A model generated the notes under the pieces. The model did not search any database and was not told the origin of the DNA. It worked only from the letters and a program-made list of their open reading frames with translations. From Procambarus clarkii (taxonomy: Eukaryota > Arthropoda > Malacostraca > Decapoda > Cambaridae), in NCBI RefSeq assembly GCF_040958095.1, contig NC_091165.1, forward strand, positions 24,010,770 to 24,074,769: a DNA stretch of 64,000 nucleotides, in the 5' to 3' direction. Of this stretch, positions 13,130 through 25,735 are shown piece after piece; position 1 is the stretch's first letter, and each line of letters opens with the position of its first letter. The translations under genes and the position numbers were made by a program.

Positions 13130-13320
13130 CGCTTGGATTGATTGATTGATGAAGATTAAGCCACCCAAAAGGTGGCACGGGCATGAATAGCCCGTAAGTG
13201 GTGGCCCTTTGGAGCCATTACCAGTATCATTAGCTGAGACTGGAGATCTGTGGAGGTGCGACTGCACCCTGCGTGACGGGAGATGTCTTCAGAAGTGCTT
13301 GGATCTACTCAGTGGTTATG
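13130..13320 (-). repeat. LINE-tail-like repeat with (TTGA)n, copy 1
   Basis: TTGATTGATTGATGAAGATT and GGTGGCACGGGCATGAATAG recur at 25618-25690. Confidence 0.7.
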
Positions 13321-13980
13321 TAACAAAGCCCCACAATACATAATTCCCAGGTGAAATACTGACCAGAAACCTCCCCCCTCCCCCCGTTAATAATAATAAT
13401 ACATAACATATAATATAAATACAATTGATCCTTAAACAAAAAACAAAAACATGTACACAAGCATCTCAGTTGGTATATGTGAATGTCACACAGTATTCAC
13501 CTAGACATTTATATATGCTAAAATACACGTGAAGAACCTTGCACACATTCGCAGCTCCCTGACAAAATACAGTAAGCTTAGCTTAGTTACCAAACACACA
13601 CATCGTGTCAGCAAGGCGAACAGCCCGCCTGCTATCATAACTCATACTATATTTCTCATTTCAACAATTTTCTTTTCACTTGTGCTTCTTCATCTTTATA
13701 CGTCAGGGTGGTACGTGTATACCACCCTGACCTGGTATAAGTTATACAACCTGGAATTCCACTGAATCGACAGGAAGTCTGGAGGCCTCCCCCTGAAGCC
13801 ATACCAAGTTTTACCCATAACCCCCAGGCACACGGGTGTGGGTAAAGTAGGTCCAACTGTGTGTGTAAATAAGTAATAGCAGCAGCAGCAAGATCACTTC
13901 AAATAACTGGGAACAAACGAAACGTCGGCTTAGTAAGGACTGAAATTAAAAATTACATAATGGATAGGTGAATAGAAAAT
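13321..13980. other. Non-coding stretch with a 12-bp-arm hairpin
   Basis: Arms 13702-13713 and 13720-13731 (GTCAGGGTGGTA). Nothing else recognised. Confidence 0.6.
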
Positions 13981-14160
13981 AATAAAAACAAAGCCACGAC
14001 CCCTCCCCCCTGACCTCCCTATTCCTCCACAATCCATCCCACACCACTCCCATTAGAAACCCACCTGCTCTTCCGGTAAATCCCCCCCCCCAAATCCCTC
14101 GTACCCAATCCCCCCACCACCTCCCCTCTCTATACTCCAACGCCCACCTCCCTCGGCAGG
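13981..14160. repeat. C-rich low-complexity DNA
   Basis: Many CCCTCCC and CCCACC runs. Confidence 0.6.
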
Positions 14161-14265
14161 TCAACACGAGTGAGGCAAAACAAAACCCACGTTTTCACAG
14201 CTCGCACAAACACCAATTTTCCGCCTGTCGCACCGATGCTTTATCGATCTATATATCGCCCGTTA

Positions 14266-14417
14266 ATGAGGAAATATCTCGCAGAGGTTCAACGATGGGA
14301 AATATATGTCGTTGTGGGTAAGTGATGGGAAATATATCGCTGTGGATGGGAGGTTGGGAAATAAATCGCGTGGATGAGCGATAGGAAATATATCACCCTT
14401 GGATGCGAGATGGGAAA
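14266..14417 (+). repeat. Degenerate tandem repeat, 4-5 units of about 36 bp
   Basis: GGGAAATATATCGCTGTGGA-type units at 14266, 14295, 14328, 14355 and 14385. Confidence 0.65.
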
Positions 14418-15490
14418 CGCCTGAAGTCTTCCGGCAGTGTTAGTTTTGTTGCGTGTGAAGAGGCAGGAATAGTTCAGGCTGTGAGGGGGCCATGGAGAGG
14501 GTAAGTAAGAGAGAAAATGAGAAAGTAGGACGGAGGAGAGAGGGAAGAAAAGAGCGAGAAGGGAGTCTGGAGGAAAAAAAAGAGAAATAAGGTGGTAGGA
14601 AATTAAAAAAGCATTCCATCCTCCTGATAAGACAGTAAACTATGTGAACGATCGTACAAATGTCGAATACGGAAAAATATGAAGCTAAAACACAAACTTA
14701 AATATTCCTAGTCCTGGCAAAGCACATATATGTACTATATTAGGCTTCAGATAGTGTGTATTAGGCCTAGGATGGTTAGGTTAAAGTAGGTTTAAAGAAT
14801 CGAGCACTTTTCAATAATCGGAATCAGTATCGAAATCGAGAGAAATTTATCATGATTGTAAATTCTTAAAACGATTCTTTAGCTTTTAAATAACAAAATT
14901 AACTTTCGTAGTACAATATATTCACGTATATATACGTGAATATAGTATACTTTGGTTGTATACAATAGGATTACAAATTATATTTTGTTGTATACAATTA
15001 AAACGCATGTTAATGATAAGTGAAAAATTTTCACTTTCAGGTTTCTTCCAGCTGGATTTACCAATTCTTAAATCAATCTTATTATATTATTAATACAATT
15101 ACTTAAATCAATCTTTTATATTATTAATACAATTACCATGCGCCTAATCTAAATCGATAATTTTCCAAACTAAAATATGTCAAATTTCTGAAAAATAACG
15201 ATCCAATTATATCTTTGAAAAGAATCTGAATCCGAATGTAGACTTTTTAGTGGAATCGGCATCGGAATCGTTAGAAATTTTAGTATTGTCCAATCACTAA
15301 TTTCATTAGCAACACAAGTAGAAAAACTTTTCAGATTTACATAAATTCAATAATACAAGTCTTTCTATTGGTCCATCACGTTCATATTTGTATGATCGAC
15401 CATATTGTTGACCTATACTATAACTAGTTACTATAGTAGTAGTAACTATAGTAGTAGTTACAATAACTACTCATTTTAGGAGCGTACGCT
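14418..15490. other. AT-rich non-coding stretch with a 35-bp duplication
   Basis: Two units at 15068-15136 (TTAAATCAATCTT...). Palindrome ATATTCACGTATA/TATACGTGAATAT at 14918-14943. Confidence 0.6.
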
Positions 15491-15494
15491 GCAA

Positions 15495-15770
15495 AAAAAA
15501 AAAGGGGGGGGGTAAACAGAGAATATGGGGGACTGAGTATGAAAGCTGTGAAGGAAAAATGGGAAGGGTGGAGAAAAGGCGACATAGGTGTAACACAAGA
15601 GATGAGGGAGAAAATAAGAAGGGAAGGGAATTATCAGGAGAAAGCGCCAAGACATTACGACTATACAGCACTGGGAAGAGATCAGGATAAGGATTTGGGA
15701 TGGGACGGGGAGGATGAATGGTGTCCAACTACTTGAACGGTCGGGGATTGAACGCAGATCTGCATAAAAT
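15495..15770. repeat. SINE family 2, copy 1 (GGATAAGGATTTGGGATGGG)
   Basis: The phrase GGATAAGGATTTGGGATGGG then ..CGGGGATTGAACGC.. recurs at 47755-47960 and 60050-60170. GGGGATTGAACGC is box B-like, suggesting a tRNA-derived element. Confidence 0.75.
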
Positions 15771-15984
15771 AAGAGGAGAGAAATGGGAATCTGAGGGAAA
15801 GGGAAGAGGAATAGAGTGGAACAAAAACTAGCTATCGGGAAAATAAAGATGACTGATGATGATTATGAAAATAAAGCTGAAAAGAAATAAAAACACGTTT
15901 TCTTTGTTCACATGAGGCTGTGGTAGGCAATTGAGGCCTCTTCTGCATTTTGTTAGGTAGGAATTTAGACCTAATTCCAAAACA

Positions 15985-17110
15985 CCACTATCACAGGTCC
16001 TAAACATCTTTTTGAGACGAAGCCTAGATAGTGGTGTCATCTCTGACATACTTAAAACAGCGGAGATCGCACCACTTCACAAAGAAGGCAGTAAAGCAGA
16101 TGCAAAAAATTGTGCCGGTTACTACGGGTTCAGAACAGGGCGCTCCTGCCTCTCACAATTGCTAGATCACTACCACGTGGCCCTAGGTGCCATGGAAGAC
16201 AAGCAAAACTAGATGTAATATACACAGATTTTACAAAAGCTTTCGACAAATGTGACCATGGTGTTATTGCGTACAAAATGCGCGTACAAGGAATTACTGG
16301 CAAAGGAGAACATGGATCTTCAACTTCCTAAATAACTGAACGCAGAGTGTAATAAGCAACACAGATCATCTGCTGTGAAAAGCTCAGTCCCCTCAGGTAC
16401 CGTACTTGCTCCGGTACTTTTTCTCATCATATCAGACATAGACAAAGATACAAACTACAGTACTGTATCATCATTTGCAGATGACACTAGGATTTTCATG
16501 CGAGTAGACAATATAGAGGACACGGCAAACCTCCAATCTGATGTAAATCGGGGTTTTCAATTGGTCACAGATAATAATATGATGTTTAATGAAAATAAGT
16601 TTCAGCTCCTGTGTTATGGAAAAAATTAAAATGCATAAACGGAAACCATATATATAATACGGAATCAAATCACACTATAGAACGAAAAAGCAACGTAAAG
16701 GATCTAGGAGTAATCATGTCGGAAGACCTTACCACCTTACCTTTAAAGAAAATAAAGTAGCTGTCACAACTGCAAGAATAATGACAGGTTGGTTAACAAG
16801 GACTTTCCAAACAAGGGATGTCATACAAATGATGATGCTTTTCAAGACACTAGTGCTCTCTAGAGTGGAATATTGTTGCACTCTAACAGCTGCATTCAGA
16901 GCCGTAGAAATTGACGATCTACAGAGCGTGCAGAGATAATTACCGCCAGAATCCACTCTTATAAGTCATCTTAATTATTGGGACCGATAAAAAATTCTAA
17001 ATCTGTATTCTCTAGAGCACAGGCGAGAGATACATAATAATCTATACGTGGAAAATATTAGAGGGACTGGTTCCAAATCTGAACACGGAGATTACATCAC
17101 ATGAAACCAG
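15985..17110 (+). pseudogene. CR1-like LINE reverse transcriptase, heavily decayed
   Basis: Fragments in several frames give ISDILKTAEIAPLHKEGSKA (16030-16090), YGFRTGRSCLSQLL (16115-16170), VIYTDFTKAFDKCDHGV (16218-16268, the DFxKAFD catalytic block), SSVPSGTVLAPVLFLIISDI (16380-16440) and SFADDTRIF (16471-16500, the FADD block). Further on come DLGVIMSEDLT and RREIHNNLYVENIRG. Order and motifs are those of a CR1-like RT; many frameshifts and stops make it dead. Confidence 0.85.
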
Positions 17111-17124
17111 TATCTTCTAGGTTA

Positions 17125-17345
17125 TCTTGAGGTTATCTTGAGATGATTTCGGGGCTTAGCGTCCCCGCGGCAAGGTCCCCGACCAGGCCTCCTATTTGTT
17201 ACACACACCCCAGAAGGCAGCCCGTAGCAGCTGTCTAACTCCCAGGTACCTATTTACTGCTAGGTAACAGGGGTATCAGGATGAAAGAATTATTTTACCT
17301 ATTTGTCTGCGCCTCCACCGGGGATCGAACCCGGGCCCTCAGGAT
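17125..17345 (-). repeat. SINE family 1, full-length copy
   Basis: Minus-strand reading starts with a tRNA-like head (box B GGTTCGATCCCCGG at about 17330), then CACTGC-type middle TTACCTAGCAGTAAATAGGT, and ends GATAACCTCAAGATAACC. Copies at 30835 and fragments elsewhere share the order. Confidence 0.85.
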
Positions 17346-17965
17346 TACGAATATGAATATTTTCTTGTGAAACGCGCCTCTATGAATGTATCTAAGCTCA
17401 TGAAAATATACAAAAATATAACATACATCATATATTTACAAATTATACATGAAGAAAATATACTGTTACTGCTCACATTGCAATGTTCGCTGGCTATGCA
17501 TAAGTAAGAGAACCGTCTGTCCGGATGCATTAATTTTATGAAACTTCCTTCTACACAATTATTGCAATATTTGAGACGATTTATAAATGCTAATAAACTA
17601 CTGATAAATAATAAATGTTGAAATGCCATTTGCAGAATTATTTTGTATTCGGGCTGAGGCGTGGTGCAATTTAGCCAAACATGAGTGGTAGGTTGAGCCG
17701 CTTGTCCAAAAAACGAGGCGTTTTGGAAATGGAATGGCTCGCTCCCACCAGCTGGCGATGCTATTCAAGACCAGTTATGGGTCATATGTAGGTTAGGTTA
17801 GGTTTGGATGACTCGTTTACCTGGAAATAACGAGTTCCTAAACGAATTCGTTCATAAAGTGTGAAATATTTACATTTAGCACACTGTTAACTGTTAATAA
17901 TAAACTTATTGTGCAGTAATTATTGCTGCCGTTGCTTGTTGTAAATAGTGCACATTAAATTTGCA

Positions 17966-17970
<5 letters not shown>
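17346..17970. other. Non-coding stretch
   Basis: Contains TAGGTTAGGTTAGG at about 17790; no gene seen. Confidence 0.5.

Positions 17971-18028
<58 letters not shown>
17971..18028. repeat. (AT)29 microsatellite
   Basis: Uninterrupted and directly abutting the palindrome. Confidence 0.98.
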
Positions 18029-18030
<2 letters not shown>

Positions 18031-18184
18031 CAATGTCAGACCACGGAGGAAAATGAAACAGGAATTTCCTTAAGTACTTTCGTATATTAAATACATCTTC
18101 AGCATTCCTTCTGAAGATGTATTTAATATACGAAAGTACTTAAGGAAATTCCTGTTTCATTTTCCTCCGTGGTCTGACATTGTC
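18029..18184. repeat. Perfect palindrome: 74-bp arms, 8-bp spacer
   Basis: Left arm 18029-18102 starts GACAATGTCAGACCACGGAG; right arm 18111-18184 is its exact reverse complement; the spacer is CATTCCTT. One arm has a relative at 184-260. Both family members touch an (AT)n tract. Could be the fold-back end of a Penelope-like or other element; that is inference. Confidence 0.97.
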
Positions 18185-19190
18185 ACATTCTTAATCACGT
18201 GTTTATTTTCGTGATATACACACATATATATATATATTATCAATTGAAAATGTTCAATATTTCAAACCCCATTAGCTAAGTAAACAGTGGGCTTCAACTT
18301 CTGAATATCATATGTATCCTTCCCACTACCGCCCACAGCATGGGTTTTGAGGCCATAATAAACTAATTTAGCTTTTCTTGTAAAGTGGCCGGATCTCTGT
18401 TGTGCCTGTGGATAATTTGATCCATGTCTAAATTATGTGCTCGAAAAAACATTATATAATGTAAACAGAATTTATCAATAGTTCGCCAACATGTAAAAAT
18501 AAAATCAATCATGGCGGATTTGGTAATATATAAATGGAACATGTTTTCTAAAAAAAAAAAAAATCGTATCCTGCCTGATACTTCTCTTATCGATATATAA
18601 GGGGTTCGAACCCTGGTGAGGGATGGTTGACTGGGCAACAATTATTACCTGTTCACGCGCCCTGTTCACACACAAGTAATTGGAGACTTGGTTATACACT
18701 GATTAGCAAGCGTGTCCCAAAGAAAACTAGTGGGGTAAGGCTTAACATGAGCTGTGTGAGTGGAAAGTTTTAAGCCTGCTAACAGTAGTCGGTAGTCCTC
18801 TACTGTACCTACCTGTAGTAAAAAGAAATACTACAGAGGGATGAAAGCAAACGCTACAATGAGATACACGTCGAAAAGAAAAAGAGGACAAAAGGAGAGA
18901 AGGAGCCGGAGAAGCGCAAGGAAGCAGCATCAGCATCTCCCCCGCTTATCCCTCACCATTTTGTCATTAGGAAGCCGATCCTCCCTCGCCCCTTCCCCGC
19001 CACACAAACTTGGGACTCTTCGGGGGAGGGGGGAAAATCTCTCCTCGACTCGGCCCAGATTTGCCTTCGATATATAACAACTTTGCATAACAAATTACCA
19101 ATAACGATGCTCCTGTATTTTCGATGTTTAAAAATTACGAGGCCGCCGCACAAAATGCAGAAGGCAATCATCCTGCACTGTGAGGAACGG
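18185..19190. other. Non-coding stretch, nothing firm
   Basis: 18320-18362 (CCACTACCGCCCACAGCATG) resembles the end of family A LINE tails in plus orientation; weak. Confidence 0.4.
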
Positions 19191-19380
19191 AGAGAAGGGG
19201 CAGGAGGGGTGGGAAGAGGGAGAGGAGTGGGAAGACGCAGATGTAAGGTAGAGAAAGAGTGGAAGGAGGGAGAGCGAAGAAGTGAAGTGGGAAAGGGAGG
19301 AGTGGGAAGTGCGAAGTGGTAAGAAGAGAGGAGGGAAGATTGGAAGGTAGGGAGAGGGAAGGGGGGAGAAGGGCTTACCT
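19191..19380. repeat. GGGA/GAAG-rich purine tract
   Basis: Low-complexity purines on the plus strand. Confidence 0.8.
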
Positions 19381-20001
19381 AACAGTGACTACATGAAATT
19401 TACAGGTTTAGCAATTTATGCCCCGCTTCCTAGTCATGTTGTACCTACTGAGTTTTAATATAACTTTCCTGTCTTTAGAATTCTTTATCAAATCTGACCT
19501 TAAAATTAAGATGGAGACTTCGTCTCTCAGCAGTGCATTTCACCTGATGACCATCCGTACAGGGCATTTCCTTTACATTACTACGACTTATTTGTGTTTC
19601 CAGCTCCATCTAAGTCCTCTGGTTCCACTTTCTCTAAATTTTAAGACTGTCCTTTTCCACCTTTCCCCTTCTCCAAAGTATCTTCTCACTGTGAAAAGTT
19701 TCATAAACATAAATCTATTTTTAACATTTCTGCAGATTATCAAACAATTGTTTACATCTTGCACTAGGACTTTGCTATATCGATTTATGTTCACCTGTAC
19801 TCTCAGTGGAAAATATTTTACATATGAATCTTTTGAAAATGCGCTTAGCCTCAGCAAGATTTCACGCTCTGATGGCGTGAAAGTATTCAGCACTAACGTT
19901 ATCTGAATGATAAGAGTTTGTTACGGTCGCTTGGTTAATTCATAAAGTCGACCACAGTTGTTTACCAAGTAGCAAGTATATGTTCTGAGAAGCGGTGCAC
20001 A

Positions 20002-20008
<7 letters not shown>
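19381..20008. other. Non-coding stretch, nothing recognised
   Basis: A 162-codon open frame at 19418-19906 has no recognisable content. Confidence 0.4.

Positions 20009-20092
<84 letters not shown>
20009..20092. repeat. (AT)42 microsatellite
   Basis: Uninterrupted. Confidence 0.98.
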
Positions 20093-20094
<2 letters not shown>

Positions 20095-20428
20095 TTGTGG
20101 GATTTGTTACTCAACAGATATTCACAGCAATACGACTCCTTCCCCCCCCCACCCCCACCCTCCAGGTTCTTCAGCAATTCTGGTCACACCTTGTTTCGCA
20201 GAAGGCTGCCCTCACCCAGCGAGACAGCTCCGTGGTAAGTGCCACAATGACACACGAGCTGGCTACTTGGCTGACGTGAATAAAAGCAATAACTCATTCC
20301 GATACAATAGCCTAACACTGACTCTGGCTTAACTGCAAGGTTCTATACTTTCCACCGTGAAAATATATCAAATCAATAAGGGTCTTCAAAACTGCTATTG
20401 CATTCTTTTCAACATACTTCATCCAAAG

Positions 20429-20566
20429 TAGCATACTGTATATTTCAGATCTTGCACAATGACATTTTAGAAAATAGCATACTGAATATTTCAGATCTTG
20501 CACAATGACATTTTAGAAAATAGCATACTGAATATTTCAGATCTTTCACAATGACATTTTAGAAAG
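20429..20566 (+). repeat. 46-bp unit, three tandem copies
   Basis: Units at 20429, 20475 and 20521 (TAGCATACTGAATATTTCAG...). Units differ at two positions. Confidence 0.95.
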
Positions 20567-20984
20567 TTTTGAGTAGTATTAAGTCAAAGTTCAACGCTGA
20601 AGAAACTTATATCACAGGAAGCACCTTTCAAGTATTGTAGACATATAAAATATATACGTGGCAGATTCTGCCGCTAATCACTCCCTTTCAAAGTCACAGG
20701 CTAAGCTTTACCTCTAATAATGAGACATCGTTTGTAATCAAAATTGTAAATCCTGTTCTTGATAAACACACGGATTTTAAATTAAACTGTCACAAAGCTA
20801 CATGATTAAAAACCGAAATAATTAACAAATTCGCAACAGGTGTTTCATTATACAGAACAGACTACCGGTAAAGCAAGTGCAAAGTGGTTTAGTCAGGAGA
20901 AAACAAAATTAGTTCTACAAAAGCTTGAATTATGGGAAATCAGAGATGTCAAGAGAAGGTATACGTTAGTAGTCTGTATGAATG

Positions 20985-21490
20985 AAGATCAGAGGTGTCA
21001 TAAGAATATAAGAAAGAATTATACTCCAAAAGGTCTATGGACCCATACAAGGCAGCTCTTATTTATACTTATCCAAACGCATTCATGTATATATCTAACC
21101 TACGTGGGAAACAATCCAGCAATCCCAGGTCTATTACGTTACCCACTAATTTGTCCCAAAAATCAACAACCTTGTTTCCAAACTAGTATATACCCAAGTC
21201 TTTCCTGAATCTAAACTTAGCCAAGATAAGGCCATTGTTTCGAGTTATATTTTGTGCTTATGAATTTAAAAGATAATATATAACCTCTGAGTTATACCCT
21301 TTTATCTATTTATATACTACAAGACTTAATCTTTCTAGAAATGTAATTTTTTAAATTTCTGCGATTAACTTTATTATCCGTCTCTGCACGCGTTCAAATG
21401 ATGTTTATGTCCATTCTGTAGTACGGATATCAAAACAAACTGCATGATCTAAATGGGTTCTAACAAGTACAAGATAATGCTGAAGGTACA
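20985..21490 (-). repeat. Decayed LINE or related dispersed repeat
   Basis: The order AAGGCAGCTCTT...TCCTGAATCTAAACTTA...TATTATCCGTCTCTGCACGC and GTTCAAATGATGTTTATGTC, then ATTCTGTAGTACGGATATCA is one that I know as a common crustacean dispersed repeat. A short echo follows at 21485-21560 (GTCTGTATGAATGAAGAT, also at 20975). Confidence 0.45.
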
Positions 21491-21560
21491 GGTTGGTAGT
21501 CTGTATGAATGAAGATGAAGGGTGTTAAAAGAAGATACAGGGTAGTAGTCTCTATGTTTT

Positions 21561-24410
21561 AAAATAGAAAATATCACACAAGATATAGGATGGTAAATTA
21601 TCTTATTGAATGGTTATGTAAGAAAAAATAAGAGAAGATGGCTCTAATTTTCGACTGCAACCATCATTGGACCAGCTATAACAAAATACTACTTATCACT
21701 ATCAATAGAGAAGCTGATGTGAAAAAAACAAAACAATACGCTTATATTTCTTGTATGCACAATATATCACACGGTGATGTATGGTGCATACATGAAAATC
21801 CTGAATATTCTTGAGCACTAACTTTGTCGATACCGATACATTCATGGACCAACCTGTCTTCTCGAATAATACAATGTATTTTAACGTAAAAAATCCCCAG
21901 GTAATATAAATTCATAGCGGCTCTCAGTCACTTTTTCTACACGTGGGTTTTTGGTTAGGCTAGGTTCAGACAATTTAGTTACATTTTAGTACATTATTTC
22001 TGTGACGTACAACTTGAGAAGTTGGGCCGCATGAAGACATTGCTATGCTAAATTATATAAAAAACTACTCATATAAAAGTCAATAATATGCAAGGAGATG
22101 GATTGCAAGAAGTTATGAATATAGACGCAATCAAGTTAACCTAGGCAGAGTAGGAGCACCGCGACATTTCTGAACTCATGTAGTAAAATATTTGTTCGAA
22201 ATCAGATACTGCAGGCAGACCTGTTTTAATTAAACTAAAGATGGAGGCACAGCTGAACAGAAGTGTCTGGCCATCTGTGATTGGACCCTATATTTACGAA
22301 TTTTCTGATAGTGTAAGGGAAGCAGACCTGGACAATTTAAGTGAAGCAGTCCAGAGCAGTGTAGGGGAAGCATTATCTGACAGTGACAGCGAAACATTCT
22401 AGGAGAGTGCGAATGAAGCAGGTCCAAGACAATGAAAAGAGAAGCGTCAAGCCTGTTGGTTAGGTATAAAACAAAAACGAAGGTGGTAAGGAGGATGAGC
22501 ACGAGTAAGGATGATCGTAAGTTGTTCGAGCAGAAGGAATATAATACCTACTGCAGTATTGTAAGAGGAATGTCTTGGTAAAGAAAGCGAGTGATTTCTT
22601 ACAGTGTAATAGCACCAATGTTGACAAAATAAACAAGAATGCAATTGTAAATATGCATAAAGGTCAAGAAACACAAGGAAAGTCAGGAATATCGAAAATG
22701 TAAGAAACAAGTGCGACAAAATAAAAAACTAAATTTACAAAGACAAATGGTGCATGAAGAGCCGGAAACTTGAGTAAAACAAGTACCTGAACAGGTGCAT
22801 GGTTACCAGGTATGTAAAGGTCCTAGGAATATGACATGTGGAAACACACTGGCTAAGAATTGGGAAGGATATGTAGGAAAATAACGATGCAAATAAATGT
22901 CGTAAAAAAATAAAGTTAAAGGTCACAAAAGGTTATATAACTATCAACTTTGTAATTATATTTAAAGTACTGTACAGTATATGTTTCATTGTCTTCAAAT
23001 ATTAAAAAAACGCTTTGGATATGGAAAATATTATTTTTAAATATCAACTAAATAAAAGAACTTTGTGTAACTTTAAGACAGGTTGAATAGGGATAACAAA
23101 GGTTTCCATTAATCATAAGCCATCACATATATTGCATTTATAAAATAAGTTATATAAGGGAATAATATAAATTTATTGGACTTTATTGCCGTACAGTAAG
23201 AATAAGCTGCCTGTTAAATTTGCATGTGTGAATTATATTCCCAGAAAAGTTTCTAAAACTGAATTATTCTTAAAGATATACACGTGCATAACATACTACT
23301 GCAAGCTGACAAGTATACAACATACTGCTACAAGCTAGCAGTAGACAAGAGTATAGCATACTGCTACAAGCTAAGAGAAGACAAGGGTGTAACATACTGC
23401 TGCAAGGTAGTGTACTGAAGGTAGAGAATCAGTGCTCACATTTTAACTGGCATGACATATGTCTAAACATTCATGTGACGTTTAATGACCCACAACAAAG
23501 AGAATTCGTGCATAGATATAGAGCATAGTCATGACACCCTCCCTACCAACGAGAGATTGAATATTTGACACATTAATAGGTGTGAAAATATAAGGAAATA
23601 GAGAATATTGTGCATACATTTTACCTTTGTAAGACTAAAGTGATAATTATAAATTACATAAACTATAAAAGCCTTATGTGGAAAAGACATTAGAGAGAAT
23701 TTCACGGAAATTTTATTATTTAATATTGAAGTGAGTAGAAGAAATATTAATAATAATTATGCAAGTTTCTGAAAACGTATTTTTAATGGAACATTAGTCT
23801 CTTTAACATACAACAATATAAGATTTGGGGGTTTACAGTGTAGATGACATAACAATGTTTTATGTAACGTAAATGTATTAATGATCATGGACATAGTTTA
23901 AAGGATAAAAATAAATGTAGCCTACAAAAACATTTATTGGCTACATTGTAACTTACAACGCTCCATGTTAGTAAACATATGAGTTATTACGTTACATAAT
24001 ACAAAAAATATTACATATACCAACATATTTAATGTATCATAAATACAGTACATCTAAATCCAAAAGTATGACACTGACAAAATTAATAATTTCAATAATT
24101 TTTGTTTAAGTTTCTATGTTATTTAATCTCTCTTAATATTTGCAATATTTTCTATGCAGACAAAGGCTTTACCACGCTCGGTAGGAAATACAAAATATGT
24201 TTTAACTTTCCTTTAATGACATCTACGTATTTGATATTCATCCACATAAATACTCATAATTAATTTCCGAAGTAAATAAGTCCCTTTGCCCTTCACACTG
24301 TAAAGTTTCATTAGTTAAACGTCCTTGATGAGACAGTTACTGATAGCATAATATAATTTGCCTTAATATCTAAGGAATGCAGAATTTACACTGTAACCCA
24401 ACCTGAGGGC
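21561..24410. other. AT-rich non-coding stretch with a degenerate tandem repeat
   Basis: 23285-23410 holds four units like CATACTGCTACAAGCTA..AGACAAG, about 40 bp each. Otherwise nothing recognised. Confidence 0.6.
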
Positions 24411-24414
24411 TCGC

Positions 24415-25500
24415 CCACCCGGCGGTCAATCAAAAAAGGCGCATTCAGCCATTTTAAGTTTCTTAAATATAAGGTAATATTTCATACTAGAATGTGCTGA
24501 ATAGTTAGGCCTAACTTAGGTGGTTAAGTTCGGATGGTAACTATTGATATTTGCAGTACGAGAATGAAGCATTTAGAGAGGTGCAATTCAACAACCCGTC
24601 CTCGACTCAAGTCCATTACATCTAGCGGTCGACCCCACAGACGCATTCATAAATTTTAATATGCTGTTCATTCAAAACGGGAATTTTCTCAAGTATAAAT
24701 TAATATTATAATATATTAGCATATTGTGCATATATAGGCATAGGTTAGGTTAGGTTAGGTGTTTAGGTTCTGTTGGCGATTATTTGTATTTGTAGTACGT
24801 GGGTGAAGCATTTATAGCGTTGTGATTCGAACAAAATTCGTCAGTGAAACACTTGTTCCGGATATGTTCGAACGTCAGCAGTTGTGAGTCGTGTGTAAAC
24901 CGCTTTTCATTCATAAACAGGGGGTTTGTTTATATTCTGCACAATGGGGTATTCTGCACAATGGTTAGTTTATTGTGCACCCCATACTCATCCTGTGAGC
25001 GATAGCACAAGAAAGGATTACAGAGGGCACAAAAGGTCTTCATCAGACCTCAACGGAGATTATTACATGCTACAGGGACTATACATGATTTGTATAAGTG
25101 TGCAAAGCTGTCACGTGTGCATTAGTGCTTCAATTAAAAGTTTGTACATATTTCACTGTGGACATTGATTTAGGAGTGCAACTGTGCATTAAATACCTAT
25201 ACACGCGTCTTAACGCTAGTAAGCGGGTGCATGGAATCACTTTTGGATCTTTGTTTGAAGGACGGGCTGAACCACAACGCTGTTAATGCTTCACCCATGT
25301 ACAACAAATACAAATAATCGCCAACAGAACCTAACCTAACCATTGCCTATATATGCACAATATGCTAATATATTATAATATCAAGTTATATTTGAGAAAA
25401 TTCCTATTTTGAATGCACAGCATGTTAAAATTGATTAATGTGTCTTTGGGATCGACCGCTGGATGGAATGGACTTGGTCTAAGGAAGGGTTGCACAAACT
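24415..25500. mobile_element. Composite inverted-repeat element around a 259-bp LINE tail
   Basis: Left side has two divergent direct units (about 24415-24610 and 24600-24850). The right side (25245-25490) is a reverse complement of the second: AGCGGTCGACCCCACAGACG / CGATCCCAAAGACACATTAA, TTATAATATATTAGCATATT, CTGTTGGCGATTATTTGTAT. Between them sits a family A LINE tail. No coding. Confidence 0.65.
24966..25224 (-). repeat. 259-bp LINE tail relative, copy 1
   Basis: Three base differences from 27311-27569 over the full 259 bp. Contains TGCACCCCATACTCATCC, the family A end. Confidence 0.9.
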
Positions 25501-25564
25501 GCAGGGTTAGCGGCTGGATTAACAGGCATTTGGCCTTTAGTTTTAAAAACGGGCTGCATGGCAG

Positions 25565-25603
25565 ATCCTGACTGCTAAGATTGTCAATCTTAGCAGTCAG
25601 GAT
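25565..25603. repeat. Perfect hairpin, 18-bp arms, 3-bp loop
   Basis: ATCCTGACTGCTAAGATT (25565-25582), GTC, and its reverse complement (25586-25603). Confidence 0.95.
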
Positions 25604-25617
25604 AGCAGACCCCCCCC

Positions 25618-25690
25618 CCCTAAGATTGATGAAGGTTAGGCCACCAAAGAGGTGGCACGAGCATGAATAGCCCGTAAAAACCCCTTTAAG
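25618..25690 (-). repeat. LINE-tail-like repeat, copy 2 of 13130-13320
   Basis: AGATTGATGAAGGTTAGGCC and GGTGGCACGAGCATGAATAG. Confidence 0.7.
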
Positions 25691-25735
25691 ATACTGCAGT
25701 GGCTTTTTTTACTTTTAACTTGATGTATCTGAAGA

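Noticed and set aside
22230-22926. Several hydrophobic minus-strand frames of 60-90 codons as small membrane proteins
   Set aside because: No start context, splice signals or similarity among them; consistent with chance open frames.
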